Source: JBBSDV01 sp038240335 (GTDB lineage Bacteria > Chloroflexota > Dehalococcoidia > DSTF01 > JACRBR01). From it: 5,049 nucleotides of DNA. Shown in pieces: positions 1 to 5,049 of the stretch. The position numbers and the translations under genes are program-made. How positions within the stretch are numbered: position 1 is the stretch's first letter; each line of letters opens with the position of its first letter. The DNA is taken from positions 1-5,049 of the forward strand of contig JBBSDV010000205.1 of NCBI GenBank assembly GCA_038240335.1, written 5' to 3'. The notes under the pieces are model-generated. The model worked only from the letters and a program-made list of their open reading frames with translations, was not told where the DNA came from and did not search any database.

Positions 1-273
1 CAGCAGGTCGCCGAGCGCGACTTCGCCGCCGGCGGACGGCACGGCGCGCACGGGCGCACCGGCGAGCGTCGCCGCCTCTGCCGTGCCGTCGACGACGCCG
101 CGCACAAGCTGCGCCAGCGCGAGCGGATCTACCACGATGGCGTCGTAATCGAAGAATGCTGGAGCGCTGACGAAGGTGTAGTTATCGACCCGGGTGCCCG
201 GCAGCGGGAAGCCGAGCGAGAGGATACGGCCGATCACCTTCGCGCGCGGCGCTTGGGGATCGTCGTCTGGCAT
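1..273 (-). CDS. Unidentified protein, N-terminal 91 residues (gene continues off the left edge)
   Basis: The minus strand reads ATG at 273-271 and stays open through position 1, so 91 codons are visible and the C-terminus is missing. The protein starts MPDDDPQAPRAKVIGRILSL and has a short acidic, probably disordered N-terminus. A more ordered part follows, with the hydrophobic/aromatic stretch YTFVSAPAFFDYDAIVVDPL near residues 32-51. An Ala/Val-rich segment and a Gly-rich turn (PSAGGEVALGDLL) end the visible part. I see no signal peptide, membrane helix or catalytic motif that I recognise, and assign no function. The alternating hydrophobic pattern (DYDAIVVDP) suggests a beta strand of an alpha/beta fold, which is inference only. 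The start lies 3 nt after the galU stop codon with no clear Shine-Dalgarno sequence, so translation is probably coupled to galU. GTG at codon 13 is a less likely alternative start. Codon use matches the neighbouring genes, which supports a real gene. Confidence 0.72.
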   Translation of the reverse strand, partial: MPDDDPQAPRAKVIGRILSLGFPLPGTRVDNYTFVSAPAFFDYDAIVVDPLALAQLVRGVVDGTAEAATLAGAPVRAVPSAGGEVALGDLL

Positions 274-276
274 CGG

Positions 277-1146
277 CTAGTCGTCAAGCGGCAGCGTGCG
301 CAGCAGCGCGCGAAGCCCGGGGGCGATGTCCGGTCGATTGAGGCCGATCTCGATCGCTGCGGTCAGCAGGCCGAGCGGCCGGCCGGTGTCGTAGCGTCGC
401 CCCGTGAACTCGTAGGCGAAAACAGGCTGCGTCGACATAAGGGCAGCGATCGCGTCGGTGATCTGGATCTCGCGTCCCTTGCCCGGCGGCGTCGACTCGA
501 TCATGCCGAAGATCTCCGGCGTCAGGACGTAGCGGCCGACGATGCCGAGCCGCGAGGGCGCATCCGCCGGCTTCGGCTTCTCGACGAGCGACTCGACTCG
601 GACGACGCGCTCGCCCGCTGGCTTGCCGCCGACAATGCCGTACTGCTCGACCTGGCTGTCGGGCACCTCCTCGACGGCGATGACGGAGCCGCCACGCTCC
701 TCGAAGACGTCGACCATCTGCTTCGTGACCGGCGGATCGGCGACCAGCACGTCATCGGGAAAGAGCAGCACGAAGGGCTCATCGCCGACGGCGTTCTTCG
801 CTTGCAGGACGGCGTGGCCGACGCCCTTCTGCTCGGTCTGGCGGACGTACATGATCTCGGCGAGATCGCTGATCCGGCGCATTTCGTCGAGCCGCGCGCT
901 GTCGCCCTTCTCGCGCAGCGTCATCTCGAGCTCGAGCGAGCGGTCGAAGTGATCCTCGACAGCGCGCTTGTTCGCGGCGGTAATGATGATCACTTGTGTG
1001 ATTCCGGACGCCGCGATCTCCTCGACCGTGTACTGGATGATCGGCTTATCGAGGATCGCCAGCGATTCTTTCGGAACCGATTTCGTCGCGGGCAGCATGC
1101 GCGTGCCGTACCCGGCCGCCAGCACCACCGCCTTCCGCACGCGCAT
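277..1146 (-). CDS. galU: UTP-glucose-1-phosphate uridylyltransferase (UDP-glucose pyrophosphorylase)
   Basis: This cytoplasmic enzyme makes UDP-glucose and pyrophosphate from UTP and glucose-1-phosphate, supplying glycan, exopolysaccharide and glycolipid synthesis. The product is 289 residues, normal for bacterial GalU. Visible family motifs are the nucleotide-binding loop AAGYGTRMLPATKSVPKE (residues 10-27), DKPIIQYTVEEI (33-44), a metal/nucleotide-binding FPDD (129-132, usually LPDD), the conserved VEKP lysine (K190), GKGREIQITDAI (222-233) and GRRYDTGRPLGLL (249-261). The nucleotidyltransferase (Rossmann-like) fold covers almost the whole protein. The reading frame stays open upstream to 1371, but ATG at 1146-1144 is chosen because family homology begins right there and a strong AAAGGAGG lies 4 nt before it. 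Small departures from the common GalU wording are KESL for KEML and DTGRPLG for DxGxKLG. Related glucose-1-phosphate thymidylyltransferases are less likely because GKGREIQITDA and VEKP in this arrangement are GalU-type. It is transcribed away from uvrB and probably together with the gene at 1-273. Confidence 0.95.
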   Translation of the reverse strand: MRVRKAVVLAAGYGTRMLPATKSVPKESLAILDKPIIQYTVEEIAASGITQVIIITAANKRAVEDHFDRSLELEMTLREKGDSARLDEMRRISDLAEIMYVRQTEQKGVGHAVLQAKNAVGDEPFVLLFPDDVLVADPPVTKQMVDVFEERGGSVIAVEEVPDSQVEQYGIVGGKPAGERVVRVESLVEKPKPADAPSRLGIVGRYVLTPEIFGMIESTPPGKGREIQITDAIAALMSTQPVFAYEFTGRRYDTGRPLGLLTAAIEIGLNRPDIAPGLRALLRTLPLDD

Positions 1147-1150
1147 CGGT

Positions 1151-1158
1151 CCTCCTTT
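1151..1158 (-). promoter_or_regulatory. Strong ribosome binding site of galU
   Basis: The minus strand reads AAAGGAGG followed by ACCG and the ATG at 1146. This near-perfect Shine-Dalgarno decides the galU start against the 75-codon upstream extension of the same frame, whose sequence has no family resemblance. None of the other genes in the window has an equally strong site. Confidence 0.85.
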
Positions 1159-1174
1159 GCCGCAACTTCGGGTG

Positions 1175-1180
1175 ATTGTA
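1175..1180 (-). promoter_or_regulatory. Candidate -10 element of the galU promoter
   Basis: The minus strand reads TACAAT, five of six matches to the sigma-70 type TATAAT. It would place the transcript start near 1168 and give a leader of about 22 nt that contains the galU ribosome binding site. The -35 region is poor: TTGCGC lies 15 nt upstream (1196-1201) and TGTTGC 17 nt upstream. The call therefore rests on the -10 hexamer and its sensible position. Confidence 0.45.
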
Positions 1181-1230
1181 TCGGCGCGCCGAGCGGCGCA
1201 ACAGATACGGCAGTCCCGCGCGCGTTTCGC

Positions 1231-1246
1231 TAGAACGACGGTTCTA
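1231..1246. promoter_or_regulatory. Putative LexA-binding SOS box in the uvrB/galU intergenic region
   Basis: TAGAAC-GACG-GTTCTA is a perfect inverted repeat with 6-bp arms and a 4-bp spacer. It contains the GAAC-N4-GTTC core that is the established LexA operator in Bacillus and Actinobacteria (consensus CGAAC-N4-GTTCG); here the outer bases are T/A in place of C/G. The box is 160 bp before the uvrB start and 84 bp before the galU start. uvrB is a classic SOS-regulon member, so it is the likelier target. The distance to uvrB is longer than usual, and the candidate uvrB -10 lies about 100 bp downstream. Either another promoter sits close to the box or repression acts at a distance. Another repressor using a GAAC half-site cannot be excluded. 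Confidence 0.65.
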
Positions 1247-1280
1247 CGGTGTGGAGATGGGAAGGACGCCCGTACGATCG

Positions 1281-1294
1281 TCAGGCGCCCCTGA
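1281..1294. repeat. Short inverted repeat TCAGG-CGCC-CCTGA
   Basis: Two 5-bp arms flank a 4-bp spacer in the divergent uvrB/galU region. It could be a minor operator or a small hairpin, but short arms like these also arise by chance in GC-rich DNA. No binding protein is recognised. Confidence 0.3.
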
Positions 1295-1301
1295 TCTCTG
1301 C

Positions 1302-1316
1302 TGACAGGTAATGTCA
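1302..1316. repeat. Inverted repeat TGACA-N5-TGTCA upstream of uvrB, possible operator
   Basis: TGACA-GGTAA-TGTCA has perfect 5-bp arms about a 5-bp spacer, in the style of a dimeric helix-turn-helix operator. Its centre is about 51 bp upstream of the uvrB transcript start inferred from the candidate extended -10, a usual place for a regulator. Which protein binds, if any, cannot be read from the sequence. Confidence 0.35.
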
Positions 1317-1344
1317 CCACGACCCGAAGTCCGAAACAGGGCTT

Positions 1345-1353
1345 TGTTATCCT
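1345..1353 (+). promoter_or_regulatory. Candidate extended -10 promoter of uvrB
   Basis: TGTTATCCT fits the extended -10 pattern TGn followed by TATCCT (four of six matches to TATAAT, with the key TA and final T present). No good -35 lies 16-18 nt upstream, which extended -10 promoters tolerate. Transcription would start near 1360 and give a leader of roughly 47 nt rich in A and C. That leader shows no convincing Shine-Dalgarno before the uvrB ATG. Confidence 0.35.
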
Positions 1354-1406
1354 GTAGTCACCCCATGCCAACTACAAACGACGAACCACGCACGACAGAC
1401 TAACCA

Positions 1407-3485
1407 ATGGACTTCAAACTCAGCTCCATCTTCCGGCCGACCGGCGACCAGCCGCAGGCGATCGACGCCCTGATGAAGGGCCTCGAGCGCGGCGACCGGG
1501 CGCAGACGCTGCTCGGCGTCACCGGCAGCGGCAAGACCTTCACGATGGCGAACGTCGTCGAGCGCTATCAGCGGCCGACGCTCGTCCTCGCGCCGAACCG
1601 CACGCTCGCCGCGCAGCTCTGCTCCGAGTTCAAGGAGTTCTTCCCGGAGAACGCGGTCGAGTACTTCGTCTCGTACTACGACTACTACCAGCCCGAGGCC
1701 TACATCCCCCGCACCGACACGTACATCGCGAAAGACGCCGACATCAACCAGGAGATCGACAAGCTCCGGCACGCCGCCACGCGCGCGCTGTTTGAGCGCC
1801 GCGATGTCCTGATCGTCGCTTCCGTTTCGTGCATCTATGGTCTGGGCGAGCCGGAGGAGTACCAGAGCTTCGTCGTCCACGTCGAGAAGGGACAGCGCTT
1901 CGACCGCTCCCGCATCATGCGCCGCTTCGTCGATATGCAGTACGAGCGCAACGACATGAACCTCGTGCGCGGCAAGTTCCGCATGCGCGGCGATAGCATC
2001 ACGATCCAGCCGTCGTACGAAGAGCTCGCCGTCCGCATCGACTTCTTCGGCGACGAGGTCGAGCGGATCATCGAGATCGATCCCCTCACCGGCGAACTGC
2101 TCGCCGACCGAGACTCCATCGACATCTACCCGGCGAAGCACTTCGTCACATCGCACGACAAGCTCGAGCTGGCGATTAATGACATCGGCATCGAGCTGCG
2201 CGAGCGGCTGATCGAGCTGCGCGCCGGCGGCAAGATCCTCGAGGCGGCGCGGCTCGAGGAGCGCACAAACTACGACATCGAGACGATGCGCGAGGCGGGG
2301 TACTGCGCCGGCATCGAGAACTACAGCCGGCACCTCGCCCGCCGCGCGACGGGCAGCACGCCGTGGACGTTGCTCGACTACTTCCCCGACGACTTCCTGA
2401 TGTTCGTCGATGAGTCGCATATTGCGCTGCCGCAGGTGCGCGGCATGTACCACGGCGACCGCGCGCGCAAGCAGACGCTCGTCGACTTTGGCTTCCGCCT
2501 GCCGTCTGCGATGGACAACCGGCCGCTGAACTTCAGCGAGTTCGAGCAGCACCTCAACCAGGTGGTCTTCGTATCGGCAACGCCCGGCCCACACGAGCAG
2601 TCCGTCAGCTCGCAGATCGCGGAGCAGGTGATTCGGCCGACCGGCCTCATCGATCCGGCGATCTCGGTGCGGCCGACGCGCGGCCAGATCGACGATCTGC
2701 TCGACGAAGTGAAGCAGCGGGCGGCGCGCAACGAACGCACGCTGATCACGACGCTGACGAAGCGCATGGCCGAGGATCTCGCAGACTACCTGCGCGAGAA
2801 CGGCGTCCGCGTCAACTACTTGCACAGCGAGATCGACACGATCGAGCGCGTCGAGATCCTCCGCGACCTGCGCCTCGGCGTCTACGACACGGTCGTTGGC
2901 ATCAACCTGCTACGTGAAGGCCTCGACCTGCCGGAGGTCAGCCTCGTCTGCATCCTGGACGCCGACAAGGAGGGCTACCTGCGCTCCGGCGGCTCGCTGG
3001 TGCAGACGATCGGCCGCGCCGCGCGTCACGTCGATGGCCGGGTGATCATGTACGCCGACAACATGACCGACTCGATGAAGTTCGCGATCAGTGAGACCGA
3101 CCGCCGCCGCGCGATCCAGCGCTCGTACAACGAAGAGCACGGCATCTCGCCCGAGGGCATCTCGAAGTCGATCCGCGACATCACGGATCAGATTAAGAAG
3201 GTGGCCGAGGAGCGTACGGAGTACAACGTCAAGACGCTGCCGAAGGACGAGATGCTGCGGCTCGTGAAGGACCTGGAGCTGCAGATGAAGACGGCGGCGA
3301 AGGGCCTCGAGTTCGAGAAGGCGGCGCTGCTGCGCGACCAGGTCGTCGAGCTGCGCAAGGCGATGCTCGACGACGTCTCGGCGCTACACGAGTTCGCCCA
3401 GTCCTCGTACGGCAGCCTCGGCACGAAGCCGCGCCCCACGCCCGGCCGCTACCAACGGCGCGCCCCTGTGCGGGGCCGCAAGTAG
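1407..3485 (+). CDS. uvrB: UvrABC excinuclease subunit B, damage-verifying helicase
   Basis: UvrB takes damaged DNA from UvrA, opens the strands at the lesion and recruits the nuclease UvrC for nucleotide excision repair in the cytoplasm. The product is 692 residues, full length for the family. In order: Walker A GVTGSGKT (37-44); the Tyr-rich beta-hairpin region YFVSYYDYYQPEAYIP (86-101), inserted between the strands; the UvrA-interacting domain, roughly residues 155-250; DESH Walker B/DEAD box (335-338); SATPG helicase motif III (390-394); GINLLREGLDLPE motif V (498-510); QTIGRAAR motif VI (533-540) with its arginine finger; and the C-terminal UVR motif that binds UvrC, about 616-651. All catalytic motifs look intact. 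After the UVR motif comes a basic, Pro/Arg-rich tail of about 25 residues. ATG at 1407 is the first possible start because an in-frame TAA lies at 1401-1403; no clear ribosome binding site precedes it. The gene is transcribed divergently from galU and converges on trpB. An SOS-like box upstream suggests DNA-damage induction. Confidence 0.98.
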   Translation: MDFKLSSIFRPTGDQPQAIDALMKGLERGDRAQTLLGVTGSGKTFTMANVVERYQRPTLVLAPNRTLAAQLCSEFKEFFPENAVEYFVSYYDYYQPEAYIPRTDTYIAKDADINQEIDKLRHAATRALFERRDVLIVASVSCIYGLGEPEEYQSFVVHVEKGQRFDRSRIMRRFVDMQYERNDMNLVRGKFRMRGDSITIQPSYEELAVRIDFFGDEVERIIEIDPLTGELLADRDSIDIYPAKHFVTSHDKLELAINDIGIELRERLIELRAGGKILEAARLEERTNYDIETMREAGYCAGIENYSRHLARRATGSTPWTLLDYFPDDFLMFVDESHIALPQVRGMYHGDRARKQTLVDFGFRLPSAMDNRPLNFSEFEQHLNQVVFVSATPGPHEQSVSSQIAEQVIRPTGLIDPAISVRPTRGQIDDLLDEVKQRAARNERTLITTLTKRMAEDLADYLRENGVRVNYLHSEIDTIERVEILRDLRLGVYDTVVGINLLREGLDLPEVSLVCILDADKEGYLRSGGSLVQTIGRAARHVDGRVIMYADNMTDSMKFAISETDRRRAIQRSYNEEHGISPEGISKSIRDITDQIKKVAEERTEYNVKTLPKDEMLRLVKDLELQMKTAAKGLEFEKAALLRDQVVELRKAMLDDVSALHEFAQSSYGSLGTKPRPTPGRYQRRAPVRGRK

Positions 3486-3494
3486 CGCCCGCTT

Positions 3495-3530
3495 CCGACT
3501 CCGTGTCCTTTCGATCGTGTCCTGAGTCGG
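3495..3530. terminator. Symmetrical hairpin between convergent uvrB and trpB, possible bidirectional terminator
   Basis: CCGACTC (3495-3501) and GAGTCGG (3524-3530) are perfectly complementary 7-bp arms around a 22-nt loop. The stem begins 10 nt after the uvrB stop and ends 33 nt before the trpB stop, so it could serve both transcripts. Neither side has a T tract, so it is not a standard intrinsic terminator, and the large loop weakens the stem. The loop itself is a direct repeat: CGTGTCCT (3502-3509), TTCGAT, CGTGTCCT (3516-3523). Confidence 0.4.
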
Positions 3531-3563
3531 TGACGCCGGCTTGATCGCCACTGAGCGCGGGGA

Positions 3564-4766
3564 TCACGCGTCGACGCCGAGGGCGGCCATCACGGTGTTG
3601 ATGTCCTTGTCGCCGCGACCGCTGAGGCCGAGCAGCACGATCTGATCCTTCGGCAGCGCCGGCACGAGCTTCGCGAGATAGGCGATCGCGTGCGACGGCT
3701 CGAGCGCCGGGATGATCCCTTCGGTCTCGCTGAGCAGACGAAAGCCTTCGAGCGCCTCAGTGTCGGTGATTGCGACATAGGTGGCGCGGCCGCTGTCTTT
3801 GTAGAAGCTGTGCTCCGGCCCGACGCCGGGGTAGTCGAGCCCGGCCGAGATGCTGTGCGCCTCCTGCACCTGCCCAAACTCGTCCTGCAGCAGGTACGAC
3901 TTCGAGCCGTGCAAGACGCCCGGCCGTCCCTTCGAGAGCGTGGCGGCATGCCGCTCGGTGTCGACGCCGTCACCGGCCGCCTCGACGCCGATGAACCGCA
4001 CGCTCGCGTCCTCGACGAAGGGGTGAAAGAGCCCGATCGCGTTGCTGCCACCGCCGACGCACGCGACGGCATAGTCCGGCAGCCGCCCCTCAGCCTCGAG
4101 GATCTGCGCCCGCGCCTCGCGGCCGATTACGGACTGGAACTCGCGCACGAGCCACGGGTAGGGATGCGGGCCAGCAGCGCTGCCGATCAGGTAGTACGTG
4201 TCGCGAACGTGCGTCACCCAGCCGCGGATCGCCTCGTTCATCGCGTCCTTCAGCGTCCGCGAGCCGCTCTCGACCACCTCGACCGTGGCGCCGAGTAGCT
4301 TCATCCGAAAGACGTTGAGCGACTGCCGCCGCACATCCTCGGCGCCCATGAACACCGTGCACTCCATGCCGAGCATCGCGCACACCGTCGCCGTGGCGAC
4401 GCCGTGCTGGCCCGCGCCGGTCTCGGCGAAAATCTTCTTTTTGCCCATCCGCTTCGCGAGCAGGCCCTGGGCGATAGCGTTGTTGATCTTGTGGGCGCCT
4501 GTGTGCGCGAGATCCTCGCGTTTGATGTAAATCTTCGCACCGCCGAGCCGCGCCGTGAGGTGCTCCGCGAAGTACAGCGCCGTCGGCCGCCCGACGTACG
4601 TGCGCAGCAGATGGTTGAGCTCGACGACGAATGTCTCATCCTGCTGCGCCGCCGTAAACGCCGCCGTCAGCTCACCAAGCGCCACCATCAGCGTCTCCGG
4701 CACGTAGCGTCCGCCATACGGCCCGAAGTGCCCGAGCTCGTCGGGGAGTGCTGGTGTCAAGCTCAT
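3564..4766 (-). CDS. trpB: Tryptophan synthase beta chain
   Basis: TrpB is the PLP enzyme that condenses indole with L-serine to give L-tryptophan, normally in an alpha2-beta2 complex with TrpA that channels indole. The product is 400 residues, typical of the standard TrpB1 type. Visible features are the N-terminal signature FGPYGGRYVPETLM (14-27), the PLP-lysine segment HTGAHKINN with K93, the catalytic glutamate E115 in AETGAGQHG, the PLP-phosphate loop GGGSNAIG (238-245), the serine that holds the pyridine nitrogen in LLGLSGRGDKD (S382), and EPSHA (356-360). I see no missing key residue. The frame can be extended to a GTG at 4829, but ATG at 4766 is chosen: the family N-terminus starts here and AGAGGAA lies 8 nt upstream. 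It converges on uvrB, and no trpA follows it, so it is either the last trp gene of an operon lying to the right or a stand-alone gene. Its upstream neighbour is not visible in the window. Confidence 0.97.
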   Translation of the reverse strand: MSLTPALPDELGHFGPYGGRYVPETLMVALGELTAAFTAAQQDETFVVELNHLLRTYVGRPTALYFAEHLTARLGGAKIYIKREDLAHTGAHKINNAIAQGLLAKRMGKKKIFAETGAGQHGVATATVCAMLGMECTVFMGAEDVRRQSLNVFRMKLLGATVEVVESGSRTLKDAMNEAIRGWVTHVRDTYYLIGSAAGPHPYPWLVREFQSVIGREARAQILEAEGRLPDYAVACVGGGSNAIGLFHPFVEDASVRFIGVEAAGDGVDTERHAATLSKGRPGVLHGSKSYLLQDEFGQVQEAHSISAGLDYPGVGPEHSFYKDSGRATYVAITDTEALEGFRLLSETEGIIPALEPSHAIAYLAKLVPALPKDQIVLLGLSGRGDKDINTVMAALGVDA

Positions 4767-4772
4767 CGAACG

Positions 4773-4779
4773 TTCCTCT
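4773..4779 (-). promoter_or_regulatory. Ribosome binding site of trpB
   Basis: The minus strand reads AGAGGAA, with 8 nt between its GAGG core and the ATG at 4766. It supports this start over the GTG 21 codons upstream, which has no such site. The site overlaps an 8-bp palindrome GAACGTTC (4768-4775), which may be coincidental. Confidence 0.7.
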
Positions 4780-4887
4780 GTTCCTGCGTCATCCAATACT
4801 GCGCCGATCCCCCGTCGCTTCGTCAACACTCGCGGGAATGCCCGGCGGATGCCCTGGTCAATGGTACCGCTGAAGGTCGTGCTTCAT

Positions 4888-4926
4888 CTGTCCGCAAGCG
4901 CCTCGATTTTGCGCTCGCACGGACAG
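4888..4926. repeat. Imperfect hairpin in the trpB leader region
   Basis: CTGTCC (4888-4893) pairs with GGACAG (4921-4926). Inside, GC pairs with GC across an AC bulge on the right arm, then one A/C mismatch, then AGCGC (4897-4901) pairs with GCGCT (4911-4915) around a 9-nt loop CTCGATTTT. That is 13 base pairs in 39 nt, the strongest fold I see in non-coding DNA here. No T tract follows on either strand. It could be a terminator of an upstream gene lacking a U tract, part of a structured trpB leader, or a protein-binding site. Confidence 0.5.
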
Positions 4927-5049
4927 GTCTTCCAGCGTGCGTGGTGCAGAACGCCAACCGGGGAATTGTCTCGCACAATGCGTTCCGGTTTGCTGTCAAC
5001 TGCCGCCAATCAGGTCAACGGGCATACCTGTGGATCGTGGTCGGATCCG

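Larger units (their letters stand above)
4767..5049. other. Upstream region of trpB with no convincing gene
   Basis: These 283 bp carry no recognisable coding sequence. The main feature is a hairpin at 4888-4926. There is also an inverted repeat ATTGT-CTCGC-ACAAT at 4965-4979. On the minus strand, toward trpB, GTTGAC occurs three times (5019-5014, 5000-4995 and 4827-4822). Each contains a -35-like TTGAC, but none is followed by a good -10 at normal spacing, so no promoter is assigned. Edge fragments are ambiguous: the minus strand is open from 5049 to a TGA at 4998-4996 (17 codons), and the plus strand is open from ATG 4978 to the edge (24 codons). Either could be the end or start of a gene outside the window, or nothing. 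Confidence 0.6.

Noticed and set aside
253..1233. 326-codon open frame on the plus strand across galU
   Set aside because: It is the complement of a clear galU gene, with low-complexity Arg/Asp/Leu composition and no family motif.
1147..1371. N-terminal extension of GalU by 75 residues
   Set aside because: The extra sequence shows no family similarity, crosses the promoter region, and the strong AAAGGAGG before ATG 1146 fixes the start.
1347..2825. 492-codon open frame antisense to uvrB
   Set aside because: It lies opposite an unambiguous uvrB and its protein is rich in Arg, Asp, Val and Leu repeats typical of reverse-strand reading of GC-biased codons. It has no recognisable domain.
3690..4298. 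202-codon open frame on the plus strand inside trpB
   Set aside because: trpB on the other strand has every catalytic motif; this frame is a GC-bias artefact.
4768..4775. GAACGTTC palindrome at the trpB ribosome binding site, considered as a second SOS box
   Set aside because: It has the half-sites but lacks the 4-bp spacer needed for the LexA motif, and trpB is not an SOS gene.
4767..4829. N-terminal extension of TrpB by 21 residues from a GTG start
   Set aside because: No ribosome binding site precedes the GTG, and the family N-terminus and a good site fit ATG 4766.
4862..4870. TGGTACCGC on the plus strand, resembling the core of a T-box antiterminator
   Set aside because: It points away from trpB. 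A T-box stem I would have to lie within or next to the trpB start, and no specifier loop or terminator helix is evident.
4978..5049. Plus-strand open frame from ATG 4978 to the right edge (24 codons)
   Set aside because: No well-spaced ribosome binding site and too short to judge; it cannot be called a gene from this window.
4996..5049. Minus-strand open frame of 17 codons ending in TGA, possibly the end of a gene upstream of trpB
   Set aside because: Too short to recognise; an open run this long is expected by chance.

Overview
The window is GC-rich bacterial chromosome with strong third-position G/C bias. It carries three complete housekeeping genes and the start of a fourth. The proteins look most like those of high-GC, deep-branching lineages, with Chloroflexota my best guess from the wording of GalU and UvrB. 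No rRNA, tRNA or phylogenetic marker confirms this, so the lineage is inference. I see no insertion sequence, phage gene, CRISPR array, tRNA, or toxin or defence gene.

Layout, left to right. Positions 1-273 (minus) hold the first 91 codons of an unrecognised protein that runs off the left edge. Three bases upstream of it lies galU (277-1146, minus), encoding UTP-glucose-1-phosphate uridylyltransferase; the two probably form one transcript. A 260-bp divergent intergenic region (1147-1406) separates galU from uvrB (1407-3485, plus), the excision-repair damage-recognition subunit. A short convergent gap (3486-3563) with a symmetrical hairpin follows. Then comes trpB (3564-4766, minus), the tryptophan synthase beta chain. 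The last 283 bp (4767-5049) are the trpB upstream region, with one strong hairpin and no convincing gene.

The most informative non-coding signal is a perfect 16-bp palindrome, TAGAAC-GACG-GTTCTA, at 1231-1246. It contains the GAAC-N4-GTTC core known for LexA SOS boxes in Gram-positive bacteria. Its place in the upstream region of uvrB, a classic DNA-damage-inducible gene, makes SOS control of uvrB a reasonable hypothesis. Two further inverted repeats lie between this box and uvrB.

The genes do not form a pathway: sugar-nucleotide synthesis, DNA repair and tryptophan synthesis sit side by side in separate transcription units. I found no evidence of a novel multi-gene system. The points worth a second look are regulatory (the SOS-like box, the other inverted repeats, the trpB leader), the unidentified gene beside galU, and the absence of trpA directly after trpB.
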